The notes under the pieces are model-generated. The model ran no database searches. It saw only the letters and a list, made by a program, of their open reading frames with translations, and was not told the origin of the DNA. A stretch of DNA of 64,000 bases from Paenibacillus sp. DMB5 (GTDB lineage Bacteria; Bacillota; Bacilli; Paenibacillales; Paenibacillaceae). A program made the translations under genes and the position numbers. The stretch is taken from positions 1 to 64,000 of the forward strand of contig NZ_LRAC01000122.1 in NCBI RefSeq assembly GCF_001517085.1, given 5' to 3'. This document shows, piece after piece, positions 53,780 to 64,000 of this stretch; within the stretch, counting starts at the first letter, position 1, and every line of letters begins with the position of its first letter.

Positions 53780-54355
53780 TTGAAAGAGGAACAGGTTCAG
53801 GATCCGAATGAATTGAAAGATGAAGCAGTAAATGAAACCCTGGCGGCCGATGAGGCCGAAGCCGCAGCAGAGAATAACGCTGACATCGAGGAGGCTTCAG
53901 ACGGCGGTGAAGCCGCGAAGCGCCTCCAGGAGCTGGCAGAAGAGGCTCAGGCCCGTACGCTGCGTGTTCAGGCGGATTTTGATAACTTCCGCCGCCGCAC
54001 CCAGAAGGAGAAGGAAGAGCTGGCACAATACGCTACTTCGAAGCTCGTTACGGAATTGCTTCCGGTACTCGACAATTTTGAGCGTGCGCTGGTAACTGCT
54101 CCAGGCAGCGCTGAATCTGAGGCCTTCACCAAAGGCATCAACATGATTTTCCGTCAGCTGGAAGGGGTATTGAAGTCTGAAGGCCTTACGGCCATGGAAA
54201 CAGTAGGACAGCCATTTAACCCTGAATATCATCAGGCGATTATGCAGGTGGAGAGCGAGGAGCACGAGGAAGGCATCGTTACGGAAGAAGTCCAGAAGGG
54301 CTATCTCCTGAAGGATAAGGTTCTTCGTCCGGCCATGGTCAAAGTCAGCATGTAG
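53780..54355 (+). CDS. grpE: nucleotide exchange factor GrpE
   Basis: Releases ADP from DnaK. 191 residues: acidic disordered N-terminus (~1-45), long dimerising coiled coil (KRLQELAEEAQARTLRVQADFDNFRRRTQKEKEEL) and C-terminal beta-wing (MIFRQLEGVLKSEGLTAMETVGQPFNPEYHQAIMQ). The start is TTG at 53780 with AAGGAGGTGA upstream. Third gene of a CIRCE-controlled operon. Confidence 0.97.
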   Translation: MKEEQVQDPNELKDEAVNETLAADEAEAAAENNADIEEASDGGEAAKRLQELAEEAQARTLRVQADFDNFRRRTQKEKEELAQYATSKLVTELLPVLDNFERALVTAPGSAESEAFTKGINMIFRQLEGVLKSEGLTAMETVGQPFNPEYHQAIMQVESEEHEEGIVTEEVQKGYLLKDKVLRPAMVKVSM

Positions 54356-54404
54356 TCTGTCTATATACCTTGGGTAACACCATGCCTGTCACAGAAGATG
54401 CTGT

Positions 54405-56357
<1,953 letters not shown>

Positions 56358-56430
56358 CCTTAAACGATAAGTTATTCTGTACGAAGGGAAGGTCAAGACC
56401 GGGGCATCCCGTGTTTTGGCTTTCCTTTTA

Positions 56431-56530
56431 AAATATAAGAATTTATATGTTTTACGCTATAAATAATCCTTATATTTCTCGCAGAAACGGATACCGTCCT
56501 GTTTAGGACGGTAAAGTCGTTTCTACTTGA
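56431..56530 (+). repeat. conserved structured intergenic element, copy B (between dnaK and dnaJ)
   Basis: Aligned without gaps with 22018-22108 (about 76/91 identical). Two hairpins can form: AATATAAG...CTTATATT with inner ATTTATA...TATAAAT, and a GAAACG-[GATA]-CCGTCCT-GTTT-AGGACGG-[TAAAGT]-CGTTTC stem. The first hairpin pairs better here than in copy A. Located within the heat-shock operon, 74 bases after the dnaK stop. No ORF signature. Confidence 0.7.
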
Positions 56531-56574
56531 CATGTTACAGGGGAAATGAGTATTGATGTACGGAGGTGAAAGCA

Positions 56575-57699
56575 GTGGCAGATAAACGCGATTATTATGA
56601 GGTGCTGGGTCTCGGAAGAGATGCATCTGACGACGAAATAAAGAAGGCTTACCGCAAGCTGGCACGCCAGTATCACCCGGACGTCAATAAAGCCAGTGAT
56701 GCCGAAGCCAAGTTCAAGGAAGTGAAGGAAGCTTACGACGTGCTGAGTGACGGCCAGCAGCGTGCCCGTTATGACCAGTACGGCCATATCGATCCTAATC
56801 AGGGTATGGGCGGCGGCTTTGGCGGCGGGGGAGATTTCGGCGGACTCGGCGATATCTTTGATATGTTCTTCGGCGGAGGCGGCGGGCGCCGTGATCCGAA
56901 TGCCCCGCAGCGCGGCGGCGATTTGCAGTACACAATGACCATTGAGTTCAAGGAAGCGGTATTCGGCAAAGAGACCGATATTACCATTCCGCGTACAGAG
57001 TCCTGCGATACCTGCTTTGGCTCCGGAGCTAAACCGGGTACGAAGCCGGAGACCTGTTCCGTCTGCCACGGCAGCGGCCAGCAGGAATTCGTGCAGAATA
57101 CCCCGCTTGGACAGATGCGTAACCGCCGTCCCTGCTCCCATTGCAGCGGCACAGGCAAAATCATCAAAGAGAAATGCCCGACCTGCGCAGGCCAGGGTAA
57201 GGTTAAGAAGCAGCGCAAGATCCATGTACGCATTCCAGCCGGCGTAGACGACGGCGCTCAGCTGCGCATGACCGGTGAAGGTGAAGGCGGAACACGCGGC
57301 GGCCCTGCCGGCGACCTGTACATTGTGATCCGTGTGAAGAACCATGAGTTCTTCGTGCGTGAGAACGATGATATCATGTGTGAGGTTCCACTGACATTCG
57401 CCCAGGCGGCGCTTGGTGACGAAATTGAAATTCCTACCCTGACCGAAAAGGTGAAGCTCAAGATTCCTGCGGGAACCCAGACCGGCACCTTCTTCCGCCT
57501 CAGAGGCAAGGGGGTTCCGCACCTGCGCGGCAACGGTACAGGCGACCAGCATGTGCGGGTAGTCGTTGTAACGCCAAGCAAGCTGAGCGAAGAGCAGAAG
57601 GATTTGCTCCGCCAGTTCGCTTCCTACAACGGCGAGAACACGCATGAGCAGGAGCAATCGTTCTTTGACCGTGTGAAGCGCGCCTTTCGCGGTGACTAA
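56575..57699 (+). CDS. dnaJ: co-chaperone DnaJ (Hsp40)
   Basis: Stimulates DnaK ATPase and delivers substrates. J-domain with HPD (YHPDVN), a Gly/Phe-rich region ([17 protein letters not shown]), four zinc-binding CxxCxGxG motifs ([32 protein letters not shown]) and the C-terminal peptide-binding domain. I choose the GTG at 56575, eight bases after GGAGGTGA; a GTG at 56566 lies within that site. Length 374 after this choice. The operon ends at a strong terminator. Confidence 0.97.
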   Translation: MADKRDYYEVLGLGRDASDDEIKKAYRKLARQYHPDVNKASDAEAKFKEVKEAYDVLSDGQQRARYDQYGHIDPNQGMGGGFGGGGDFGGLGDIFDMFFGGGGGRRDPNAPQRGGDLQYTMTIEFKEAVFGKETDITIPRTESCDTCFGSGAKPGTKPETCSVCHGSGQQEFVQNTPLGQMRNRRPCSHCSGTGKIIKEKCPTCAGQGKVKKQRKIHVRIPAGVDDGAQLRMTGEGEGGTRGGPAGDLYIVIRVKNHEFFVRENDDIMCEVPLTFAQAALGDEIEIPTLTEKVKLKIPAGTQTGTFFRLRGKGVPHLRGNGTGDQHVRVVVVTPSKLSEEQKDLLRQFASYNGENTHEQEQSFFDRVKRAFRGD

Positions 57700-57721
57700 G
57701 TTTTGGAAATAAGCTAAAATG

Positions 57722-57765
57722 AAAACCCCTGGCTTCGTGCGACAGCACGAGCCGGGGGTTTTATT
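57722..57765 (+). terminator. dnaJ operon terminator
   Basis: AAAACCCCTGGCTTCGTGC-GACA-GCACGAGCCGGGGGTTTT, 19 bases before the opposing terminator. Confidence 0.9.
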
Positions 57766-57775
57766 GTTAACTGAT

Positions 57776-57822
57776 AAAAAAAGGATCGTGCATGGCCTGC
57801 CGGCCGGTGCACGATCCTTTTT
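57776..57822 (-). terminator. terminator of the subtilase gene
   Basis: On the minus strand AAAAAGGATCGTGCA pairs with TGCACGATCC followed by seven T, 46 bases after the protease stop. Confidence 0.85.
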
Positions 57823-57867
57823 GCATTTCTGCCTGCTGAGGTTGACAGCAGGTGTGTTAACTAAAGA

Positions 57868-60800
57868 CTACTCGATCAAGCCGATTTTGTTCAGCAGCTG
57901 GTATAGAGCAGCAGCTGCTGCTTCACGGGTTGCCGGAGCAACCGGATTGAAGCTGGAACCTGTATCGCTGCCGATGATGCCGGCTGCAGACAGGGTCTGC
58001 AGGCTATCCTTCGCGTAAGGAGCCACTTTCGCGCTGTCCGTATATGTTGTAAAGGAAGGATTTGTGCTCTTCAGTTCAGTTCCGGTTAATTTGAGCGCTC
58101 TGTCCAGAATCACTGCCAGCTCCTGGCGGGTTACATTCTGGGTTGGTGCAAATTTGCCGTTGCCGATACCCAGAATCAGACCTGCCTTGGAAGCAGCGGC
58201 TACATCCTGGGCGTACCAGGCAGTGGAGCTGACATCAGTGAAGGTAACACTGGCATCAGTACGAAGCCCGAGTGCGCGGGTCAGGAGCGCAGTGAATTCC
58301 GCACGGGTCAGGCTGCTCTTCGGCGAGAAGGTCGTAGCCGATGTACCTTGGATAATCAGCTTGTTAGCCAGAGCCTTTATCGCTTCAGCTGAAGCCGAAG
58401 AAGCGATATCTGTAAATGCTGCGGCCGGCTTGCTTACTGCGGCATAAGTCGAGAAGCCCGGACGGCTTACAGTAACAATCGTAGTTCCGTCTGTCTGCGG
58501 TTTGAATACAGATGCAACCGGAGTAACAACGCCGTCATCCTCGAAGAGAACACCGGCTGTATTCGGCTGGATAGCGCCTGGAACAGTAAAGGATCTCTTA
58601 ATAAAGAGGTTAGTCGGTGTGTTCAAGTAGGTGCTGCCAGTAGCGGTAGTCCAGGAAGCCTCAAATGTAACCGGAGTTCCGATTACCGTGGACCCGGCAA
58701 CGCTCGAAGTCAATTTTCCCGCGGCTTCAGGCGCCTGCTTGATGTCAAGCTTGAAGTTCTGTCCTGCAGGTGCAGATTTCAGCAAGGCTACAGGCAGAGC
58801 TACGGCAGAACCATTGACTGTAACTACAACACTGCTGTCGGCATGGATGCCTGCCAGCTGGGTCACCTGGGCTGCTGTCAGGTTCAGTTCAACTGCTGTG
58901 TCGGTTGTTGCAGCCAGCGCTATTACGACAGCGGTCTTGGCAGCTGCAGCGTTAGCCAGAGCAGTCTTCAGGTTGTCGTCGGTTACAGTAACAGTAGTCA
59001 CTTTATCCTTGGACACAGTAACCGGAGTCAGGGTGGCCCGGGTCGTTCCTTCCTCAATCAGTGAGGCTGCGGCAGCAGGGACTGCCGGAGTTACAGGTGT
59101 TACTGCACCGCCGCCTCCGCCGTTAGTGCCTGTGTTTGGCGCCGGCTGATTGATGAAGCGGAATGAGGTGTAGGTAGTATAGAATTCATCTTCGTATTGG
59201 TCGATCTTGATAGGCAGTTTGGAATTATCTTCAGCATTGATACCCAGCACTTGAAGCTTATAAACCCCGTCTGTCAGATAAGCAACAGCGGGATTGCCGT
59301 TTGCATCAAGAATCGGATCTCCCTCACTGTCATATGGATGATAAGTGGCGCTGATTACAGTAGAGTAATCTCCCGGCTTAAAATATTTATCCGGAGAATC
59401 TGTAGCGGAAACCTGGAAATAACCCTTGGTTTTATCGTCCAGGCCTACGAGATCTACTTCATAATAATTGATGTCCTCTGCTTTCAGCTTGTAGTTGAGG
59501 ACAGCTCCTGAATTGTTGTACACAATCGGTGTTGTGATCTCTGCTTCCTGGATACCAGTGCCCCAGTCAGGCTGATCCACGGATTCATCGACGTTAATGG
59601 CGAACGGCAAGTGCAGGGTAGGCTGTCCCGGTGCTTCAAGAACAACATTACCTTGCAGCATCTGCGGTTCGGTTTTTGCAGACACATTAACGTTCAGATT
59701 GAAGTTGGAGGTACCATAAGCAGAGGCTGTTACTGTTGTCTTATCCAGCGTTGCAGTTACATTCTCAAGATCACCGTAGTTCCAGACTACAGAGGCAGAA
59801 TAAGTAACCGCGCTGTTGCTTACGTTTTTAAGCTGCAGCTCTTTGGAAGCAACTGCGCCAGGCAGAAGAGTTCCGAAGCTGGTGGACGGATTGTAGTTGA
59901 TTACGTTTTGTGCCGCAAAATTTTTGTCAAGAATAGTAATTGGCTCAAGCGCCTGTAGCAGCGCCGGTGTCTTAATGGCATTCTCTACGTTTGCCCGGCC
60001 AGGGCCTTGTGCGTACAGATCAACCGGATCGCCTTCATAAAGGAGCGGATCAGCAGTGTTGGCCAGTGCGGAACGGATATCAAACGGTGAGTATTCCGGA
60101 TGTGCCTGCTTGATCAGTAGTGACAAGCCCGCGACGTGCGGAGTTGCCATGCTTGTGCCGCTGCTGCGGTGGTATGCCTGGGTATAATCCCCGCCGTATG
60201 CCGGATAGGTGGAGAGTACACCGTCGCCAGGGGCAACAATATCCGGCTTGATGCTGAGGTTTCCATCGACACTCGGGCCAAGGGAAGAGAAGTAAGTTAT
60301 AGCATCACCGGTTGTATATTCGAGATTGTAATTGGAATCATAGGTGAAGGTTACAGAGTTTGACTTGCTGGCCAGAATCGCTCTTGCCAGCTGGCGCCCG
60401 CTCTTGCCCTCGATATCAAGTGTAGGAATATAATCATATCCGCTGCTGAGGTTGGTGCCGATATAACCTTCACGATCCGTGTAGGATTCGTCCAGGTTTG
60501 CTATCTTCTTTTTCCCGGTAGGATCACTTGGATCTGCTTTGGCATTACCATTAAAAATAACAACGGCTTTGGCACCGTGTTCTTTGGCAATGGCAATTTT
60601 ATCATCAAAAGTCAGATCGCCGCGTGACAACAGTACAATGGAACCTGAAATATCTTCCTCAGGGTAATCATCTTCCGAGCCGAGATCGGCATAGACAACC
60701 TTTACAGGCTCAGTTCCAAAAAACTCTGCAAAATTCTCTTCGCCTAATTCGAAAGCCATAACATTAAAAGGGAAGTAGGTGTTGTAAGTTACAGATGTGA

Positions 60801-61992
60801 CCGAGTTGGCAATCTCTGCTTTGAATTTACCGGAGTAAGCCTTAATCGGACTTGTTACAGCGCCGACCGAAATAGCCAATTGTGATACTGCAGGAGAGCC
60901 AAGGGAGAAATAGCCCGCTTCCCCGTTGTTTCCGTTGGCAATAACCGCTATAACTCCTGAGAGCACGGCGTTATTGATCGCGATGGAGTCAGGGGAATTT
61001 ACGTCTTTTTCGGAATCAGAGCCGAGCGACAGGTTGATGACATCCATGCCGTCCTTAACGGCATGCTCAATCCCGTCGATAACCTGGGCGGATGAACCGG
61101 AAGAGGTGCTCGGGTCATCAAGATTTCGTCCCAGAACCTTATATGCGTAAAGCTCTGCACCTGGTGCTACGCCTTTTTGGGCAACATCACCTTTTGCGGC
61201 ATATTGTCCGATAATCGTACCCGAGACATGCGTTCCGTGGGAAGTTCCGTTATAGCCTGTCTTGTAAGGATCTTCTTCCTTGGTCAAAGGCACTTCTTCA
61301 TAGGGATCTTCATCCTGATAGAAGGAATCGTAGCCGCCCTTGTAGACAGGGGCAATGTCCGGATGCAGGTAATCCACACCGGTATCAATAACACCGACCT
61401 TGAGCCCTGCGCCTGTAATGCCCTGATCCGCAGCCCAATCCGCATGAATCTGCTCCAGAGGAGCCTTATCATTTCTGTAAGTAGCCTCTGTTACGGTTAC
61501 ATCGGGAAGGGCGTACCAGGTGCTGTTCGGATAGATGGAGGTAACGCCGGAGATTTTGGCGAGCTTCGGAATTTCATTGGCCGGGACGGACACTTCAAAG
61601 CCGTTCAGTACTGTGTCATACCGGTAGTTGACGGTCAGATCAATGCCGAGATCATCGGCTTTATCAAGTACCTCGGACTGCTGGCTCTTCACCGCAGCTT
61701 CCGTAGCTGTCTTGGAGAGCGCGGAGATTCCTTGCTTGGCAGCGTATTTGCCTACTGCTGCAGGCTGGCCGCTCAATTGCACAATGACGCGGACTTCTTT
61801 TGAAGATTTGGTGTCGATCTGTGGTGAAATATACGTCTGATTGGATGGCTGTGTAATCGAGGTTAAAGATTTAGTCGATGATAGCGTCTGCGGGCTGCCG
61901 GCGGCAAAAGCCGCTCCAGGAATCATGCCTGCTGTCACTCCAAGTGACAGGGTGATAACAGACAGCTTGCGAGGTAGTTTATTCCACTCCAA
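57868..61992 (-). CDS. SLH-anchored Vpr-like S8 serine protease
   Basis: Cell-surface subtilase of 1374 residues. A signal peptide ends near AAFA (30), then an I9 inhibitor propeptide (~65-155). The S8 domain has the triad D203 (VIDTGVDYLHPD), H252 (GTSHGTHVSGT) and S614 (GTSMATPHVAG), with a PA insertion (~440-530). Next come a Fn3-like region (~700-1000), a Val/Thr/Ala-rich linker and three C-terminal SLH repeats (~1190-1374; LTRAEFTALLTRAL, VTRQELAVILDRALKL). The domain order S8-PA matches Vpr; SLH repeats anchor the enzyme to the wall polymer. Likely a nutrient-scavenging or wall-protein processing protease. The position after dnaJ is unusual: Bacillus has prmA there. Confidence 0.93.
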   Translation of the reverse strand: MEWNKLPRKLSVITLSLGVTAGMIPGAAFAAGSPQTLSSTKSLTSITQPSNQTYISPQIDTKSSKEVRVIVQLSGQPAAVGKYAAKQGISALSKTATEAAVKSQQSEVLDKADDLGIDLTVNYRYDTVLNGFEVSVPANEIPKLAKISGVTSIYPNSTWYALPDVTVTEATYRNDKAPLEQIHADWAADQGITGAGLKVGVIDTGVDYLHPDIAPVYKGGYDSFYQDEDPYEEVPLTKEEDPYKTGYNGTSHGTHVSGTIIGQYAAKGDVAQKGVAPGAELYAYKVLGRNLDDPSTSSGSSAQVIDGIEHAVKDGMDVINLSLGSDSEKDVNSPDSIAINNAVLSGVIAVIANGNNGEAGYFSLGSPAVSQLAISVGAVTSPIKAYSGKFKAEIANSVTSVTYNTYFPFNVMAFELGEENFAEFFGTEPVKVVYADLGSEDDYPEEDISGSIVLLSRGDLTFDDKIAIAKEHGAKAVVIFNGNAKADPSDPTGKKKIANLDESYTDREGYIGTNLSSGYDYIPTLDIEGKSGRQLARAILASKSNSVTFTYDSNYNLEYTTGDAITYFSSLGPSVDGNLSIKPDIVAPGDGVLSTYPAYGGDYTQAYHRSSGTSMATPHVAGLSLLIKQAHPEYSPFDIRSALANTADPLLYEGDPVDLYAQGPGRANVENAIKTPALLQALEPITILDKNFAAQNVINYNPSTSFGTLLPGAVASKELQLKNVSNSAVTYSASVVWNYGDLENVTATLDKTTVTASAYGTSNFNLNVNVSAKTEPQMLQGNVVLEAPGQPTLHLPFAINVDESVDQPDWGTGIQEAEITTPIVYNNSGAVLNYKLKAEDINYYEVDLVGLDDKTKGYFQVSATDSPDKYFKPGDYSTVISATYHPYDSEGDPILDANGNPAVAYLTDGVYKLQVLGINAEDNSKLPIKIDQYEDEFYTTYTSFRFINQPAPNTGTNGGGGGAVTPVTPAVPAAAASLIEEGTTRATLTPVTVSKDKVTTVTVTDDNLKTALANAAAAKTAVVIALAATTDTAVELNLTAAQVTQLAGIHADSSVVVTVNGSAVALPVALLKSAPAGQNFKLDIKQAPEAAGKLTSSVAGSTVIGTPVTFEASWTTATGSTYLNTPTNLFIKRSFTVPGAIQPNTAGVLFEDDGVVTPVASVFKPQTDGTTIVTVSRPGFSTYAAVSKPAAAFTDIASSASAEAIKALANKLIIQGTSATTFSPKSSLTRAEFTALLTRALGLRTDASVTFTDVSSTAWYAQDVAAASKAGLILGIGNGKFAPTQNVTRQELAVILDRALKLTGTELKSTNPSFTTYTDSAKVAPYAKDSLQTLSAAGIIGSDTGSSFNPVAPATREAAAAALYQLLNKIGLIE

Positions 61993-61999
61993 ATGTAAT

Positions 62000-62551
62000 C
62001 CCCTCCAGATGAGTATGTGTACTGATACAGCTGAATTTTTCCTGCTATAGACAGTAGTCCGATTCTCCTTTCTAGTAATCTCTTTTTATTTCCGTCCCGG
62101 CTAGTAGGAAAAATATTAAGAAGATTCTACCATTGGTAAAATGTAAAATCCAGTTAAAAGTAATGCTGTTTTTTAGGGGGGATATCACGCATGAAGTAAA
62201 ACGTAACATAAATACGGTTAATAATAAGAATAAAATGGATAAAAAGTACTATTTTGTAGGAATAAAGATATTAAAAATTTTGCTTAAGTGAGGTAATGTT
62301 ACACGCTAAATCAAAAAAGTCCTATATTTATGAGTCGAAAGTATTAAAACACTGCTTTTATGTAATGGGAATAATATATGTTTTATTGATATCAAATGGA
62401 ATTGTTAACTAAATATAGATATTATCCCGACAGAAAGAGTAGGGAAAAATGGACAGACCCGTTCCAGGTAAGTTTTTCCTGTTGTTTAAGATTAAACATA
62501 AAAACTGCGTATAAACCATGCAGCATCAATACAAAATAAAATGGTCAGTTT
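62000..62551. other. 552-base AT-rich interval upstream of the protease gene
   Basis: Very AT-rich spacer between divergent genes; it must hold the protease promoter (reverse strand) and that of the small gene at 62588. I see no repeat, operator or RNA motif I can name with confidence. Confidence 0.6.
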
Positions 62552-62587
62552 GTGTTTGGCATATCAGGCAGAAAGCAGGGATTATCC

Positions 62588-62959
62588 TTGTCCGAAAAAA
62601 ACATACTTGCTTATTTTAAAGCTCCCGAAGAAGCAGAAGGCGTCGCCAGGAAGCTTCAGGCGCTTCGTGTAATCGACATGTCCATAGACACCTTCAGTAA
62701 ATACCCCGGCAATGCGCAGTACTCGGGAAATAACCCGCTGACTGGAGATATTCCCAGCCTGGCGACCATGACGTTGAACTCCACGATGGACAGTCATTCA
62801 GCGGGGATACTGGCGGCAGCAGATTCCAGCGCGAGCGGAATGAGCCACGGAGGAGACGGCGGTCCCACAGGCAGAAATATTTTGCTGACCGTAGTTGTGG
62901 ACTCCGATTCTTTTGACCAGGCTTTAAAAATCATTGAAGATGCCGGCGGAATGATTTGA
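62588..62959 (+). CDS. small soluble hypothetical protein
   Basis: About 123 residues from a TTG at 62588 with AGCAGGGA upstream (an ATG at 62552 extends it by 12 residues). The start SEKNILAYFKAPEEAEGVARKLQALRVIDMSIDTFSKY and end RNILLTVVVDSDSFDQALKIIEDAGGMI give a beta-alpha-beta pattern like small stress-type (YflT-like) domains, with a flexible Ser/Gly-rich middle (~55-95). Similar proteins are common in Paenibacillus, I believe; the function is unknown. The YfhD-like gene follows at 39 bases and is likely co-transcribed. Confidence 0.72.
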   Translation: MSEKNILAYFKAPEEAEGVARKLQALRVIDMSIDTFSKYPGNAQYSGNNPLTGDIPSLATMTLNSTMDSHSAGILAAADSSASGMSHGGDGGPTGRNILLTVVVDSDSFDQALKIIEDAGGMI

Positions 62960-62998
62960 AGTTTTGCATTTAAGAACAACACGGAGGCTGATCCCGAT

Positions 62999-63178
62999 AT
63001 GGATAGAGAAAATTCAAAAATATTCTCCAAAACAGACAAACAAAAAATGCTCTACGAAGCCAAATTAGAGGATGTGGAGTTTTCGGCGGCGGAGGCCGAT
63101 CAGGATGACCTTGAAGCGCTTGATCGTTCGCGTGAGGCCGATAAACGGCAGCTGCATGAAATTTTGAAGAAGGAATAG
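62999..63178 (+). CDS. YfhD-like small protein
   Basis: 59 residues, start ATG at 62999 with ACGGAGGCTG upstream. The segment EDVEFSAAEADQDDLEAL followed by RSREADKRQ matches the short YfhD family of Bacilli (DVEFS...ADxxDLEA...EADxR), charged and without membrane helix. Function unknown; YfhD-type proteins are reported in spores or under stress, which I state from memory. Too short for usual ORF cut-offs. Confidence 0.75.
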   Translation: MDRENSKIFSKTDKQKMLYEAKLEDVEFSAAEADQDDLEALDRSREADKRQLHEILKKE

Positions 63179-63213
63179 CTGAGTTAAGATAAGGAAGGTT
63201 ATCTTTTGACATG

Positions 63214-63237
63214 CCCCACGAACTGTGGGGTTTTTTT
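63214..63237 (+). terminator. terminator after the YfhD-like gene
   Basis: CCCCAC-GAACT-GTGGGG followed by seven T. Confidence 0.85.
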
Positions 63238-63290
63238 GTGCTCTGCCGTGTATAATGAGATGGATAAGCAATTGCTTGGAGGGAATCGGA

Positions 63291-63665
63291 ATGAACACTT
63301 TTATATTATGGGGCGGCCTGGCGTTACTGGTTGCTCTGCTTACTTTTTTGAACCAGAAGCAGGTCTATTCTTCTAAAGTAAAGCGGGCTTACCGCGAGCT
63401 GCGGGAGCTTACGGAGCGGGTGCGTGACGGCCGGTCTGAAGCTGCTGATCTCGAGAGCTGGGAATCCCTGCTTGCGGAAATGGAGAAGCATCCGAATGAA
63501 TTTAACAAGCTGGATTATGAAATCGGCCTGCGCCGGGGATTTGTGCTGTACCTTGAGCGGCATTATCCGCAGGATGTAAGGCTTCCCGCTCTGCAGGAGG
63601 CGGCAGCCCATCAGAAGGATTCAGTGTGGGGGATTAAGTTCGGTGACTACGGGTCCAAGAAGTGA
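63291..63665 (+). CDS. membrane-anchored hypothetical protein
   Basis: 124 residues: N-terminal membrane helix (NTFILWGGLALLVALLTFLN) then a helical, charged cytoplasmic-type domain (RELRELTERVRDGRSEAADLESWESLLAEMEKHPNEFNKLDYEIGLRRGFVLYLERH). ATG at 63291 with GGAGGGAATCGG upstream; the longer frame would read through the promoter area. I recognise no family. Confidence 0.75.
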   Translation: MNTFILWGGLALLVALLTFLNQKQVYSSKVKRAYRELRELTERVRDGRSEAADLESWESLLAEMEKHPNEFNKLDYEIGLRRGFVLYLERHYPQDVRLPALQEAAAHQKDSVWGIKFGDYGSKK

Positions 63666-63806
63666 GCGCGCAACGCAGCGGGATAGAATCAAATATTTAA
63701 AATTGTTATAATCCATAATAGCTTTTCTGCCGTTAATATAGAATATATACCTTATGAATATTTAAAGCCGCAGAATCTCAATTGAGCCTCACAGGGAGAT
63801 AGTATT

Positions 63807-64000
63807 ATGGAGAATGGATCAGTTCCAGCAGTCACAGAGGCGCTGGTAGTCAAAGCTATGGAGAAGAATCTTGCCCTGATCCGCTTTGATCTTGACCGCA
63901 GAGTGGCCTACGTCAATGAAGTATTTGCCGGTTCAATGAAATATAAATCAGAGGATATGTACGGAATGCATCACCGGGAGTTATGCTTTCCTGAGTTTGT
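63807..64000 (+). CDS. PAS-domain methyl-accepting chemotaxis protein, 5' part only
   Basis: The gene runs off the window after 64 codons. It begins MENGSVPAVTEALVVKAMEKNLALIRFDLDRRVAYVNEVFA and continues SMKYKSEDMYGMHHRELCFPEF, a PAS domain of the type found at the start of soluble, Aer-like methyl-accepting chemotaxis proteins in Bacilli. GGGAGATAG precedes the ATG. The signalling domain lies outside the window, so a PAS-containing regulator is an alternative. Confidence 0.7.
   Translation, partial: MENGSVPAVTEALVVKAMEKNLALIRFDLDRRVAYVNEVFAGSMKYKSEDMYGMHHRELCFPEF

Noticed and set aside
62480-62515. Sigma-B-like promoter before the small protein gene
   Set aside because: GTTTAA and GCGTAT are present but the spacer is too long (about 17) and the -10 is imperfect.

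Overview
The window looks like a chromosome segment of a Paenibacillus-type, endospore-forming, naturally competent Firmicute. Evidence: strong GGAGG ribosome binding sites with frequent GTG/TTG starts, surface-layer (SLH) anchored giant enzymes, lichenases of the P. polymyxa type, sporulation genes (gpr, spoIIP, a dipicolinate synthase homologue), a leucine T-box, a CIRCE-controlled hrcA-grpE-dnaK-dnaJ operon, and the Bacillus order comER-comEA-comEB-comEC ... holA/rpsT-gpr-spoIIP-lepA-hemW-hrcA. Species assignment is inference.

Region 1 (1-17.9 kb) is a beta-glucan utilisation locus. An SLH-anchored, multi-CBM GH16 laminarinase is followed by a binding-protein-dependent sugar importer and a large GH94/GH161-like phosphorylase, so external beta-1,3-glucan can be cut, imported and phosphorolysed inside the cell. 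A YesM/YesN-type two-component system, a second lipoprotein binding protein and two secreted lichenases (one frameshifted, with a cre-like site) follow.

Region 2 (18-29 kb) carries an AI-2E family permease, T-box-controlled leuS, and the competence genes comER, comEA, comEB and comEC. A TetR regulator and two flavodoxin-like oxidoreductases sit between comEA and comEB.

Region 3 (29-42.5 kb) separates comEC from holA, which are close together in Bacillus. It holds an AT-rich orphan dpaA/spoVFA-like gene, a LacI-controlled heterodimeric ABC exporter, two ECF sigma/partner pairs with candidate ECF promoters, and a kdgR-kdgK-kdgA ketodeoxygluconate module.

Region 4 (42.5-57.7 kb) is the conserved housekeeping block: holA, rpsT, gpr, spoIIP, a yqxA-position gene, lepA, hemW, a short ArgA-like acetyltransferase behind an ARG-box-like palindrome, and the hrcA-dnaJ chaperone operon. 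Region 5 (57.7-64 kb) has an SLH-anchored Vpr-like subtilase, small stress/sporulation-type proteins and the start of a chemotaxis receptor.

Three points stand out. (1) A ~91-bp structured element occurs twice, after leuS and between dnaK and dnaJ, about 84% identical without gaps. (2) Six genes, including leuS and spoIIP, each lack exactly one base; this pattern suggests consensus-sequence error more than biology. (3) Two 56-bp direct repeats lie immediately before gpr. The locus context (beta-1,3-glucan uptake plus phosphorolysis) is the most coherent metabolic system, while the repeated intergenic element is the best candidate for something undescribed.
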